Source of the DNA: Cladocopium goreaui
Taxonomy: Eukaryota; Sar; Dinophyceae; Suessiales; Symbiodiniaceae
Length of the DNA stretch: 64,000 bases
Assembly: GCA_947184155.2 (NCBI GenBank)
Contig: CAMXCT020001659.1
Coordinates: 62,001 to 126,000, forward strand
Direction: 5' to 3'
The notes under the pieces are model-generated. The model ran no database searches. It was not told the origin of the DNA and worked only from the letters and a program-made list of their open reading frames with translations. Below, one piece after another: positions 1 through 10,089 of this stretch (the first letter of the stretch is position 1; every line of letters starts with the position of its first letter). A program made the translations under genes and the position numbers.

Positions 1-464
1 TATCTCTTCGACTCAACATGTGAATTAACATCGGATATGGGAGGGGCCTGGGGATATTTTTCTAATGGTTTAGAGCCTGCCAATTATACGTAGACATGTA
101 TGACATGTTAAATGTCATTTGGCTCATCTGGAATTCAGTTTTCCGGGATCTGGGATATTTTCAGGAGATATTTTAAGGACATGAAACTTAGGAAGATATT
201 GGATCGCGGGTCATTTTGGCTCATCTTGGGCTATGCTGAGACAGACATCACCCAACATTTGGTTTGCGGCCAACCAACATTGATATTTCACCACTCAAAA
301 TGGGTCTAACCGCGACATATGATATGCTATGGGGTGGCTTCGTAGGGAAAAAAAAGGGGTTGACAACTGGAGTTTCCTTTTCCGATTCCTCTCATCCAAC
401 CCAGGGAAGCTTCGTCTTTTCGGACGACTTTGTATGCAAAACACCATCAAAACCCCATGTAGGG
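1..464. other. AT-rich DNA without a supported gene
   Basis: Several short open frames exist but none looks coding. A phrase close to CATTTGGCTCATCTGG near 116 recurs as CATTTTGGCTCATCTTGG near 213, a small local duplication. Confidence 0.4.
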
Positions 465-568
465 TACCCTCTGGTTATGTCAAAATAGCTATTGAAAATG
501 GCTATTTATAGTGAGTTTTCCTATGAAAATGGTGATTTTCCATAGTTATGTTAGTTTACCGGAGGGTA
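465..568 (-). mobile_element. Family 1 MITE (TA-CCCTCTGG ends)
   Basis: The left end reads TACCCTCTGGTTATGTC and the right end AGTTTACCGGAGGGTA, with TA on both sides as expected for a TA-inserting (Tc1/mariner-type) non-autonomous element. The core is in reverse orientation: GCTATTGAAAATGG comes first and GGTGATTTTCCATAG last. There is no coding capacity. Confidence 0.85.
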
Positions 569-1068
569 AGTTTGTTTGAGTCAATCTTTGGAGATTTGTT
601 GGGTGGATTGTTTGGGGGAAAGTATCACACTCTTTCTGGGATTGACTTTTGGTTCTTTGAAGCCCAACCACTGCTCCTTCAATTCTGCTTTTTTTGGCAC
701 CTGTTCCGAGAATGATCATGCCATACTTTTACTATTGGCTAGAGTACACCCCTAGAAATTCAGACTAGTGAGATTAGCTTTAACCATTGGATGCACGCTT
801 TGTTGGGTTCGATTTTCCACTTACTTGGGGGCGCAGTTGAAGTTACAAATGGGTATAGCTGTATAACCATGGTTATAAACCTTCATAAGTTGGGATATCA
901 TCCCTATAGCCTGCAGCTATAGTATATATACCATAGTTATATGTCCACAAAAAAATCACTGGAACTGCATTTCCAAGTAGGCCGTTTCAAGCTATAAACC
1001 TGCATTTATAGTGGATGTTCCTCTCTATTTTCCTATAGTTTTTCCGCGTTTTTTCATGGCCACCGCAG

Positions 1069-1150
1069 GCCGCGGTTGGCTGAGGCCGCGGTTCTGGAAA
1101 CCCAAAGCTCACAGCAACAGGCTGCGCTGCTGATGCTGCTGAAGGCCGCA
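1069..1150 (+). CDS. Candidate internal exon, unknown protein
   Basis: This GC-rich island in AT-rich DNA starts after a CACCGCAG acceptor and reads open as ...AEAAVLETQSSQQQAALLML..., a helical, Gln/Ala-rich stretch. It ends near GCCGCA|GTGTTC, a possible GT donor. Local GC and codon sense differ sharply from the flanks. It may belong to the same gene as the exons near 2.7 and 6.2 kb, but no frame-consistent join was shown. Function unknown. Confidence 0.4.
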
Positions 1151-1200
1151 GTGTTCCCTGGCTTTTTTAATAGCCCAAGGGTGGGGAGGATCTTGGTGGC

Positions 1201-1305
1201 TACCCTCTGGTAAACATACCAAAAACTATGGCAATCACCATGTTGAAAAGGTAAATCATCTATAAATGGCCATTTTCACTAGCTATGTTAGTTTACCAGA
1301 GGGTA
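1201..1305 (+). mobile_element. Family 1 MITE
   Basis: Ends TACCCTCTGGTAAAC and GTTTACCAGAGGGTA are perfect inverted repeats flanked by TA. The core is in forward orientation (AATCACCA first, GGCCATTTTCA last). It lies 50 bp after an exon candidate, so probably in an intron. Confidence 0.85.
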
Positions 1306-1674
1306 ACCCCAGTTAGAAATAGGGTGAAATAACATGTTATAACCTTAGTTACCTAGTATGGAGGGGTGAATTTTCAGCCATTTTCAAAAATTCGGATGAG
1401 CCACCAAAGCGGGGGAAAAAGATGGACTTCAAAAAAAACTGGTGAGTTGACAATATTCAACTATGGAGTTTTCATGTGAACTACCTGGGAATATACAGAT
1501 TCATGTCATATTCATGTGGAAGCAAACGGTGATACAGCAGACAGGATCAAGCCAGTGGATTCAATCCCTTAAAGATGAAGGTTTTTTGAATGGAACATCA
1601 TGGGACTGAATGATGGAGAAATCTCCAGCAAGCCAAGTTTGATTAGCAAGAGAACACGGTTAAAATATGTTAAA

Positions 1675-1800
1675 ATCAACTCTCCTGGTTGGTGGTTTGG
1701 AACATGAATGTTATTTTCCATTTCATATATGGGATAATCGTTCCCATTGACGAACTCATATTTTTCAAGATGGTTGAAACCACCAACCAGATCAACTCTC
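1675..1800. mobile_element. Family 2 MITE with 10-bp flanking repeat
   Basis: The element spans 1685-1790, from CTGGTTGGTGGTTTGGAACA to AAACCACCAACCAG. It is flanked by the direct repeat ATCAACTCTC at 1675-1684 and 1791-1800. Most other copies in the window show only 4-bp duplications. Confidence 0.85.
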
Positions 1801-1811
1801 TTATTGTTGAA

Positions 1812-1905
1812 TGCAAATTCCAGGACTCCAAAATGGAGGTACTGAGGTGCTAAAAACCACATGAGACCATATTTTATGGGGATCTGAAATTTAGGCCACG
1901 TAGAC
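1812..1905. repeat. Family 4 repeat, degenerate copy
   Basis: TTCCAGGACTCCAAAATGGAGGTACTG resembles the left end of the family-4 repeat (see 5435). The text then runs through an ACCATATTTTATGGGGAT core and lacks a clear right end. Confidence 0.5.
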
Positions 1906-2670
1906 ATAGATTTTAATTTCCTGATCGCTAGTAATACCAGGTACCTCAAGTATACAAGTATATTGTTTGGTCATCAAACCAATCAGCAATTCATAGATTG
2001 GCCCCGCCATTAAACCTCCATTGATATACGATTTTCCAGCTAGCCACGTTTAATTACCGGAGAGTATCTCCGACTAAAAGTCAGTCACTATATTAGCTCA
2101 TCATGTTTGTTGGTAAAATCTCATCAAAAAACATATTCCCCATTTTTTGTGCCTTGGTCAACTATTATTATGTCGCGTATGCACACGTGGGGCACGTACA
2201 TACATCCATCCATCCCTACCTACATGCATGCATGCATAAGTACATTTATACAAATTCTGTACCAATTACAACCTCCGTTTAGTTCCTGGATTTCCACATG
2301 ATTGTCCAATTTGTTCCTACGATTTCCCATGATTTTCCTATGATCTATAGTGGCCAATACCAAAGGGTACCCTGAAGTGTCACCCGATTCAGTCCTTCAC
2401 AATCACCGAAACCATGAAACTCAGAAAAAAAAAACTGTGGGAAAATCCCTTGTAACAAATGGAGGTTTTATAGCTAGAAATTGCCTAAGTTCCAGTGAGC
2501 TAAGTCTATATATATATATGTATGTATGTATAGTTATATATATATATATAGCTATATAACTTATTAATCATGGAAGGACAATCCCTTGTAAATGCAGGTT
2601 AAAAAAGGTATATGCATCTGAGTTGTCTCAAACCTCCATTCCGTTCCTGGATTTCCTGGTAGCTCGAGGC
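1906..2670. other. AT-rich stretch with short tandem motifs
   Basis: Holds ACATACATCCATCCATCC, TGCATGCATGCA and TATGTATGTATG microsatellites and a few short open frames without coding character. Confidence 0.4.
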
Positions 2671-2674
2671 TCAG

Positions 2675-2785
2675 CACCACCACGGACAGCGCCACCTACT
2701 CCGAGCCCACGTATCACACTGCCACGGGGGCGGCGAAGCTGGTGGGGGAAGAGGTGGCACAGGCGCGGAGGGTGGAAACGGAGAG
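2675..2785 (+). CDS. Candidate internal exon, unknown protein
   Basis: After GGCTCAG the sequence reads TTTDSATYSEPTYHTATG then AAKLVGEEVAQARRVETE, a soluble, charged, helix-prone stretch in a GC-rich block. The AG|C acceptor is weaker than the AG|G used elsewhere. The donor is uncertain, near GAAACGGAG. No family recognised. Confidence 0.4.
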
Positions 2786-2839
2786 AACCATGGGAAGATG
2801 GAAAAATCCCGTTGAAAATGAGGGGTTTGGTAGGGATTT

Positions 2840-3180
2840 ATATATATATAATGGGCTTATAGAGGGGTTTTAATGGGATTTCAGAGTGATTCAATGGGAT
2901 TTCATGGGATTTAATATGGATTAAATGGAGTTCTAATAGGATTAATTATAATATTCGCAATTGGATTTCCCAGGAATGAGATTATAAGATATTTTAAAGA
3001 GGTTTAATGGTGTTCAATAGGAATTTAGTGGGATTGTAATGAAGTTACAATAGGATTATATAGGATTGTAATGACATAAGTAATTCTTGCATTTATGGCA
3101 TTTAATGGTTTTAATTTGGGATTATAGAGGGGTTTTACTGGGATTTAATATGTTTTTTTGGGGATTGCACTAGAAAAGCT
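2840..3180. repeat. Degenerate ATGGGATTTAATGG-type array
   Basis: The words AATGGGATTT, ATGGGATTTAA and AGGGGTTTTAATGGG recur in drifting order over about 340 bp. This looks like an eroded minisatellite, and no coding frame survives it. Confidence 0.5.
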
Positions 3181-3314
3181 ATGGAATTTCATGGGGTTTG
3201 CTGGCCATCACCTGGGGCCTGGGACGGTACTCGTAACCGTCCCTTGCTTCACCCTCCAAGAGGTTAACCAACTGGATGTGTCGCAGTATTCTTGAATCTT
3301 TTGCTAGAAATATC

Positions 3315-3499
3315 ATGTTTGGTTGGTGGTTTCAATCATATAATTATGTACATATGTGCAACTTGGGGATATGTATAAATATTTGGTTGGTGGTCTGGAA
3401 CATTTGGATTATTTGTCCATTTCATATATGGGTTTTCATCCTTCCCATTGACGAACTCCATCATTTTTCAAGATGGTTATTGCACCACCAACCAGATGT
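3315..3499. mobile_element. Family 2 MITE, with a second left end inside
   Basis: The outer element runs from TTGGTTGGTGGTTTCAA (3319) to ACCACCAACCAG (3495) and is flanked by ATGT at 3315-3318 and 3496-3499. A second left end, TTGGTTGGTGGTCTGGAACA, starts at 3383, so one copy appears inserted in or recombined with another. Confidence 0.75.
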
Positions 3500-3529
3500 A
3501 AATGTAATATTAATTATATATCTACGTTC

Positions 3530-3580
3530 ACCAGCTAAGATTTTTTTGTAGGGCATCTAAGTTTGGCAATGTAACATCGT
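3530..3580. repeat. Family 6 repeat fragment
   Basis: CCAGCTAAGATTTTTTTGTA, then a word ending in TTTGGCAATGTA. The same phrase occurs near 36.37, 37.34 and 49.53 kb. Confidence 0.5.
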
Positions 3581-3669
3581 TGAACGGTTCAACCATAACA
3601 TGGGATAAGCCCAGGCCTTGGAAAGCATCCAGTCAGCGGCTGTGCCAGGGTCGTCCCAACCAAGATTCG

Positions 3670-4135
3670 TCATTTCTCCGAATCATGTCCTTCAGGTTTC
3701 CGAATCATGGTTAGTATAGCTGGTTGGTGGTTTGGAACCATGGAATTTTATGACTTTCCATTCAGTTGGGAACAATAATCCCAACTGACTAATATTTTTC
3801 AGAGGGGTTGAAACCACCAACCAGCTAATTTCCTTGTTTCTTCCAGTTTCCGAACGACGTTTTTCTAGTTTCTGAATCATCCCTTTTCAGTTTCCGAATC
3901 ACGTTTCACACAGTGTCCGAATCTTAGTTTCTGCATCCTGTTTTGTTTCCAGTTTCCGAACCATAGTTTCGGACCGGCGCTCATCCTAGTTTCCGAATCA
4001 TGTTCCTCCCAGTGTCCGAATCTTGTTTGCCCAGTTTCCGAATCATATCCATTTTTCTACTTTCCGAACCACAATTTCCGAAGCAGCACTCACCCCAGTG
4101 TCCGAATCACGCTTTTCTAGTTTCTGAATCCGCGC
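3670..4135 (+). repeat. Minisatellite with TTTCCGAATCA core
   Basis: About fifteen degenerate units share the word TTTCCGAATCA (variants TGTCCGAATC, TTTCTGAATC, TTTCCGAACC) at irregular 20-40 bp spacing. A family-2 MITE splits the array at 3720. Confidence 0.75.
3720..3824. mobile_element. Family 2 MITE inside the minisatellite
   Basis: CTGGTTGGTGGTTTGGAACC to AAACCACCAACCAG. Minisatellite units lie on both sides, so insertion followed array expansion. Confidence 0.85.
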
Positions 4136-4239
4136 ATGTCCATGATTTGGGGTATAGCCGTTGTAACAATGGTCCAATGGTGATATATCTCCACAAAAAC
4201 TTCACTGGAACAGCAAACCCAAACATCATGTTCATTCTA

Positions 4240-4620
4240 TTTATATATTTATAGTAATTATATTTATATTATATATATATGTAGATAAATATACGTATAT
4301 GTTAATAAGTAAATGTGTATATATATACACCTATATACATATACATTTATAGCAATATATCTCAACAACGAGGTGGCTCCCACGAATCGTAGGCGGTGGC
4401 CAGCCTGGATGTGGATCCTCAGACGAAGCTTCAGGCAAGGATACTCCCAATCCAGCTGTACACTGTACGATTGTATATACATAAATTAATATACATATAT
4501 ATATATACATACACATCATATATATATATATATTTATTTACACATCATATATATATACATATATATATACATATTATATAGTTATTATATCTATATATTT
4601 CATGGGGAATTAGTATTAGA
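4240..4620. repeat. AT microsatellite tract around a short GC-richer insert
   Basis: Long TATATA/ATACATAT runs flank a block at 4365-4470 (CGAGGTGGCTCCCACGAATC...). The block could be an exon fragment, but no frame is convincing. Confidence 0.5.
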
Positions 4621-5123
4621 GACAAGGGTTTAAGTATCCAAAGTCCAACAAGTATGTGGGAAATTCAGGATCATACAGCTTAAGAACAATTTGACATGAG
4701 GATACGATATGACTGGTGAGCTGGGGAAAACCTACTGGATGGATACTTTCGTACCACTTAATCTTGTGCCATAGATGGATATATATATATATATATGGCA
4801 TGGACCCGACAGGCATTCAAAGTAATAGCCAATTGTCTGATCTCTGCAACATGCGGGGGGGCATGACAGCGAGACTGTTACAGTCCGACGATGTGGGTGC
4901 CATAGATGGAGAATGATATATATATATATATAGATACACACACACACACATATATATATATACATAGATGGTGATCTTTTGGACATGCTTCTATCTTCCC
5001 ATGTCCATCAGCAATCCTTCCTTTGGTGGGATTGGTTGGCCAACTAGGATGGGGAGCCAGGATGGCGTATTCCGTATGAAGACCGGAGTCCATATCGGGC
5101 ATGTGAAGCATTCTGAATGGAGA

Positions 5124-5228
5124 TACCCTCTGGTAAACAAACATAGCTATTGAAATGGCCATTTATAGTGGATTTACCCATTAAAAATGCTGATTTTCCA
5201 TGATTAAGTTAGTTTATTGGAGGTTATA
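5124..5228 (-). mobile_element. Family 1 MITE with decayed right end
   Basis: The left end TACCCTCTGGTAAAC is intact. The right end has drifted to AGTTTATTGGAGGTTA. Reverse-orientation core. Confidence 0.75.
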
Positions 5229-5434
5229 GACATTTGAGTTCTAGCGGCTTCAGAAGGATGCAAATCCCATAGATGAACGCTAAGATTGGAAAATTTCACT
5301 GGTATGACCCGACTAATCAGCCGTGTGGAGTAGGGTGGATGGTGCTATCAGCGACTTTGCCGCGACTACAATGATCACTAAGACTTTCAGCAATCCACCA
5401 CATGAACTATCACTCAACAGTTGGCATACCTCAA

Positions 5435-5586
5435 TCAATGGCCATTCCAGGATCCTAAATTGGAGGTACCTACCATATATAAGGCCTATATAAGGCCTAA
5501 ATTTCAGGGAATATCCCTACAAAATATGGCCTGAAATATGGTACTAACGTACCTCCATCAATTGGATCCTGGAGATCTCCCATTGA
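5435..5586. mobile_element. Family 4 palindromic repeat
   Basis: The left arm reads TCAATGGCCATTCCAGGATC then CTAAATTGGAGGTACC. The right arm reads GTACCTCCATCAATTGGATC then CTGGAGATCTCCCATTGA. These imperfect terminal inverted repeats enclose a core with ATATAAGGCCTATATAAGGC. Similar copies lie at 6908, 32618 and 35895, with a half copy at 59.46 kb. Confidence 0.75.
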
Positions 5587-6028
5587 CTCAAGGAATAACT
5601 GATCCTCTAGCGGTGCAAACAGCTTGAAATGCTGTGACCCTTCCTCTGGGTATGGGTCGAAATTGAGCGAAATTGTGCACTCCAAACTGAAACATGACCA
5701 ACACGTTTGGTTTGTAAAGCCTGACATTTTAACCCATCCCCATTTATGAGAAACAGAGCTACATATACTGGTACCTACATAAAATTGGCCTACGTGGACA
5801 AACCTATTGAATAAACACATAACTCAAGCAAATGAACAGATTTATCAGTCAATCCCTGAAGAATCCAGAGAGATTTTCTATTTGATGAATTTGAACACTT
5901 TTAGAACTTTATATAGTTGTTTTCCGGAATCTTATATATATATATATCTCTCTCTCTCTTATCCACTTTTTGGTGTTTAGCCTATGTCAAATCAACATAA
6001 ATCACCATAAAATCATCAAACCTTAAGA

Positions 6029-6125
6029 TACCCTCTGGTAATTTGTTACAGTTCGCTATTGAAGCCATGGCCCAGTCGAAATAGCGGATTTACCCAGCTG
6101 TAAAATGGTGGATCTTTCCATAGGA
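6029..6125 (-). mobile_element. Family 1 MITE, right end missing
   Basis: Starts TACCCTCTGGTAATTTGTTA and uses the CCCAGTCGAAATAG core cassette. It is lost after GGTGGATCTTTCCATAG and is followed within 30 bp by an exon candidate. Confidence 0.7.
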
Positions 6126-6154
6126 TCAACCCTGAAAACCCACAACCGCGGTAG

Positions 6155-6234
6155 GTGATCTCTGCCGCTGCCGCGGCAGCGCAAGAGGCGGAAGGGCACA
6201 GCTCCACCACGGTGCCGTGGTGGAGAAAAATGTG
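6155..6234 (+). CDS. Candidate internal exon, alanine-rich
   Basis: Lies between a GCGGTAG acceptor and a consensus GTGAGT donor at 6235. The frame gives VISAAAAAAQEAEGHSST then TVPWWRKM. Among the isolated islands it has one of the best pairs of splice signals. The protein is not recognised. Confidence 0.45.
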
Positions 6235-6437
6235 GTGAGTTAAGGTTTAAAATGGATTAAATGGCATAACGGGGAGTTATAACTGATATTAATTAATTCA
6301 ATAGTCACAACTAGTTCAATATAGGGAAATTATTGGTAGTTTCATTGGGTGATCATTCATGATCAATTACTAGGACTAGCTACAATTGCATAGCAGGTAG
6401 TAATTAGTACTTACAGGTCTATACGGGTGATTATAGG

Positions 6438-6541
6438 TACCCTCTGGTAAACTAACATAACAATGGAAAATCACCATTTTCAATGGGAAAATCCACTATA
6501 AATGGTCATTTTCAATAGCTATGTTAGTTTACCAGAGGGTA
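6438..6541 (+). mobile_element. Family 1 MITE, intact
   Basis: Perfect ends TACCCTCTGGTAAACTAACA and TGTTAGTTTACCAGAGGGTA. Forward core with the CCACTATAAATGG cassette. Confidence 0.9.
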
Positions 6542-6907
6542 ATGCTAACCAGTGATGAGGTGACAAATGGTAACCATGTTTATCCAGTCAACCCCGCATT
6601 TGTCGCAGAGGTAAATAAATACAGTATACAGTACTTAATTGTTTAAGTTCAAATGATGCTGATGTTTTTTCCATGCATTACTACTACCACTGATGTACAA
6701 TCTAAATATCTGAAGTTAAATAGTTATCAAATCATGCTATGATGAAAACATAAAAACAACACTGAAACAATATATGGGTAATTAGGGGATGATCATGGAA
6801 TAAATTTAGGGGAATTATGGGAAAACTGGGGTTGTCCAATCATAGGGAATGGGCTAGGGGATGCTCATGCCATAGATGCCCTATATTCCTCATATTCCCC
6901 GATAAAA

Positions 6908-7055
6908 TCACTGGGAATTCCAGGATCCTAAAATGGAGGTACTGTACCATATATAAGGCCATATTTTGTGGGGATATTCCCTTACATAGGCCATATATAT
7001 ATATATATATATATATGGTAGGTACCTCCAATTTAGGTTCCTGAAATGGCCATTG
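6908..7055. mobile_element. Family 4 palindromic repeat
   Basis: TTCCAGGATCCTAAAATGGA on the left and GGTACCTCCAATTTAGGTTC followed by CTGAAATGGCCATTGA on the right. A long AT microsatellite sits at the centre of the hairpin. Confidence 0.75.
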
Positions 7056-7220
7056 ATAAAATATAATGCCTTTTTGAAGGGGATGAACAAACTGCCAAGG
7101 GGGGTTACTAAGCTCGCCTATCAGGGTACGGGGTTGCCACAAAATCTGAACCCCCAAATTTCCAAGGTTTATCAAAGTTCCCGATCTTCTTCTTGCATGG
7201 CTGGATGCAAGCCATACACT

Positions 7221-7325
7221 TACCCTCCTGTAAATTAACATAGACCCTGCCAGATAGGGGTTGGAAGAAGAGTTTCCAACACAAATAGGCGATTTTCGGG
7301 GTTTATGTTAATTGAGCAGAGGGTA
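7221..7325. mobile_element. Family 1 MITE, divergent-core subtype
   Basis: The ends match family 1 (TACCCTCCTGTAAATTAACA and GAGCAGAGGGTA). The core is different, with AGACCCTGCCAGATAGGGGT then TGGAAG. The same core occurs at 60103. Confidence 0.8.
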
Positions 7326-7676
7326 GACTCTTGGATTTTGAACCTTTTCGGGATTCGATGAGATTACCCGTCCCACGACTCAAAGTTAAACCGACTTGGC
7401 AGGGGAACAACAAGCCATCAAGGCGGTTATATATCACAGTTATATCACATTTCAGCCACATTCATATCATATTAAATCTCGGTTTCTATGGTCTAAATCC
7501 CCATGTTTGTCCTATAAGTTTTCGCCATTAACTTCCATTAAATCCGTATTTACCCATATCTAATGGTATTTTGCCATATGGCAATTAAATCCCATTCAAT
7601 CCCATGTTTTCCTATAATTTTTCGCCATCGAGCCGGCCATGACTTGGTGACAAGAATCACCCATCACCTGCTGGGC

Positions 7677-7699
7677 GTTTCGTTTGACGAAACGCCGCA
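7677..7699. other. Short GC-rich hairpin
   Basis: GGCGTTTCG and CGAAACGCC form 9-bp arms around TTTGA, just upstream of a terminal exon candidate. Confidence 0.5.
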
Positions 7700-7709
7700 C
7701 TGAGACCAG

Positions 7710-7782
7710 TTTCGACGGTGTGAAGTTGGTGGTGGATGCTGCGCAAGACGCCGGTATCAAGGAGCGCTACCTGAGCCACTAA
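7710..7782 (+). CDS. Candidate terminal exon, unknown protein
   Basis: After a GAGACCAG acceptor the frame reads FDGVKLVVDAAQDAGIKERY then LSH and TAA. It is well ordered and GC-rich, and the flanks are not coding. It would be the C-terminus of a gene whose upstream exons lie in the MITE-rich DNA to the left. No confident family assignment. Confidence 0.5.
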
Positions 7783-7910
7783 AGTTATACCCTGGTTGAT
7801 CCTTCCGGAACCCTGTCGGCGCGCACGGGGGAGAGCGCAAAACTGCCTGTGAGGGCGCGTTTATCTTCATTTCGCTCACTGTGGGCAGTGTTTCGTGGTG
7901 GTACGTTGAA

Positions 7911-8040
7911 GTTGTGCCCGTCAGTTAGAAGTTGTGCCCGTCAGTTAGAAGTTGTGCCCGTCAGTTAGAAGTTGTGCCCGTCAGTTAGAAGTTGTGCCCG
8001 TCAGTTAGAAGTTGTGCCCGTCAGTTAGAAGTTGTGCCCG
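7911..8040 (+). repeat. 20-bp tandem array, 6.5 copies
   Basis: The unit GTTGTGCCCGTCAGTTAGAA is repeated without variation, suggesting recent expansion. A G-rich tract with long poly-G runs follows at 8060-8096. Confidence 0.95.
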
Positions 8041-8099
8041 CATGACATGTTATTATTTTTGGGGTGGGGAACAGGGGGGTGGGGGGGGTGGGGGGGGCA

Positions 8100-8532
8100 C
8101 ACTCACACACGCGTGATGTTACGTTGTAAGATCTTCTTTTGCACTTGCACACACGCGTGATGTTACGTTGTAAGATCTTCTCTTGCACTTGCACACACGC
8201 GTGATGTTACGTTGTAAGATCTTCTCTTGCACTTGCACACACGCGTGATGTTACGTTGTAAGATCTTCTCTTGCACTTGCACACACGCGTGATGTTACGT
8301 TGTAAGATCTTCTCTTGCACTTGCACACACACGTGATGTTACGTTGTAAGATCTTCTCTTGCACTTGCACAAACGCGTGATGTTACGTTGTAAGATCTTC
8401 TCTTGCACTTGCATACGCACGTGATGTTAGGTTGTAAGATCTTCTCTTGCACTTGCACACACGCGTGATGTTACGTTGTAAGATCTTCTCTTGCACTTGC
8501 ACACACACGTGATGTTACGTTGTTAGATCTTC
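8100..8532 (+). repeat. 44-bp tandem array, about 10 copies
   Basis: Each unit contains CACACACGCGTGATGTTACG and TTGTAAGATCTTCTCTTGCA. Units vary at a few positions (ACGCGTG/ACACGTG, one TTAGG for TTACG). The last unit runs into an exon candidate, so the array probably lies in an intron or just 5' of an exon. Confidence 0.95.
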
Positions 8533-8770
8533 TCTTCATGAATTTGACTTGGTCAAGCGATCTCTGAGACGTGTCAACCAAATAGGTCGAATGCAGCCAT
8601 CCCAGTCGCACATAATTCCTTTGGCGATGCAAAAAATTTTAGATTCTCCCGGATTAGAAACAGTGTTGCAGGCCATGGCTTTCTACCGGCAAGCCAGAAT
8701 GTCTCAGGTTGGATGCGATCCCAAAAAATTTGGGAAAGTGTCAGATGACAACGCATGGCTGAAGATATGA
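8527..8770 (+). CDS. Candidate terminal exon, unknown protein
   Basis: An open frame follows the last 44-bp unit, with TTGTTAG as possible acceptor, and ends in TGA at 8768. It includes EFDLVKRSLRRVNQIGRMQP and later SPGLETVLQAMAFYRQARMS. The composition is globular, with basic and helical segments. No motif recognised. Using an ATG inside would give a truncated product, so an upstream exon is expected. Confidence 0.45.
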
Positions 8771-9942
8771 ATGAAAAAGTAAACATGTCGGCGCGCGCCC
8801 ACAAGGTTCCGAAACGTGGTTGATTGGTTAACATAGGTCAATTATATATATATATATACAACTATACATATATATATATATATTAGAGGGTAGTAGAGGT
8901 TATAGGATAATATGGGTTGATCTGGTTGATAGATTAATATGATAAGTTATACTCACCAGTTGTAGGGAAACCTATCAACCAACTAGTATAATGAGATGGG
9001 AAAACTGCGAGTTTTAATCGCTCACCTGGGTTAACACCTAGGGTAATTTACTATTTGGTAATTTCACATAGCCATTGAAAACACATAAGATCTTACCAAC
9101 AAACATGGCAACATTATAGTATATATATATATACTTTGGGTATACTAGTGATTAAACCACTAAACAAGGGATGTAATGGAATGTAAGTGACCAACTATAT
9201 CCAATTTAGGCGTGTCTGACAATGGGGTACGCACCCCAAATGACAATGAAACAAGAGGGAACATGAGATGGTCAACGAGTGAATGGAAACGGGCGCCTTA
9301 TTTTCAAACAAATTCATTTAATATATAGCAATGGAAATTACATAAGAATACCAATTTCAAGATGATTTACTTCTTGAACATGTTCGGAATGATTTTGAAT
9401 GTCTATTCTGCCTCATAGCAACCCCCAATTTATCCAAAATTATCCCAGTCAAATAGTGGTTGAAACACCGTGTTCAGAACTTGGCTGGGCGCCAACTCCG
9501 TGGCAATGCAACATCACCCATTTCATTCGAGAATTTTCCCATCTATAAACCTCCATAAAGAGGGGATGTCCACTGCCACGTTTGATTACCAGATGGACAT
9601 TTATGTAGTAAATCTTTCGCAATTCTGGTGCGAGTGATAAATCGGGCAAGGTATCTAAAAGAAAACGCACAATCCAACCGATTACTAGGTAATGACAGAT
9701 GGCAATTTTTGGGGCGACCTTGTTTTGGGGACAGACCTATTTGGATAAACCTTGGGAATGGCTACAAAAAGGTGGAAATATATGGAACTGAGCGTGGGCA
9801 GAGTGTGGGTTTAGGGTGTCCAAGATTAGGAAACCCAGATGTTGCCAGATTAGCTAAGTAGTCAGAATTGGAACCCAAGACATCCCAGTTATAGAGGCTG
9901 GTTGAATCGACTTCCTAACCACGACCGTTTGATTTTCCACAG
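8771..9942. other. Non-coding stretch, probably intronic
   Basis: Contains AT microsatellites (8844-8883, 9118-9132) and a short piece resembling a family-1 end (CTATTTGGTAATTTCACATA, 9050). Open frames at 9628-9861 look non-coding. Confidence 0.4.
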
Positions 9943-10089
9943 GGGAACCGCCTGACGCATGGCGAGGACATTGGGAAGCTGAGAAAGGTGCAAGAAGAAG
10001 CACGCATCATGACGCCAGATCAGCAGAAGGCGCAGCAACTGGGTTGCTGGAGGGTCCCTAAGCGCGATTTTGGTGATGACTTGTGGTGA
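9943..10089 (+). CDS. Terminal exon, unknown protein
   Basis: Preceded by a pyrimidine-rich TTGATTTTCCACAG acceptor followed by G. The frame reads GNRLTHGEDIGKLRKVQEEA, then RIMTPDQQKAQQLGCWRVPK, then RDFGDDLW and TGA. The length is exactly 49 codons including stop. It is charged and helix-forming with a tryptophan end. It is likely the 3' end of a conventional gene whose earlier exons are upstream. No family recognised. Confidence 0.6.
   Translation, partial: GNRLTHGEDIGKLRKVQEEARIMTPDQQKAQQLGCWRVPKRDFGDDLW

Noticed and set aside
207..225. CATTTTGGCTCA resembles part of the dinoflagellate spliced leader
   Set aside because: The GTAGC before and the AAG after do not match, and no retroposed cDNA follows.
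4264..4581. Several Tyr/Ile-rich short frames
   Set aside because: They are translations of TATA microsatellites.
7788..7806. CCCTGGTTGATCCTTCCGG resembles the 5' end of 18S rRNA
   Set aside because: Only about 15 bases match and the following sequence is not rRNA-like.
7911..8532. CRISPR-like array
   Set aside because: Units are contiguous without unique spacers and the genome is eukaryotic.
8574..8834. Minus-strand frame opposite the 8.5-kb exon
   Set aside because: The plus-strand frame has better codon sense and ends cleanly.
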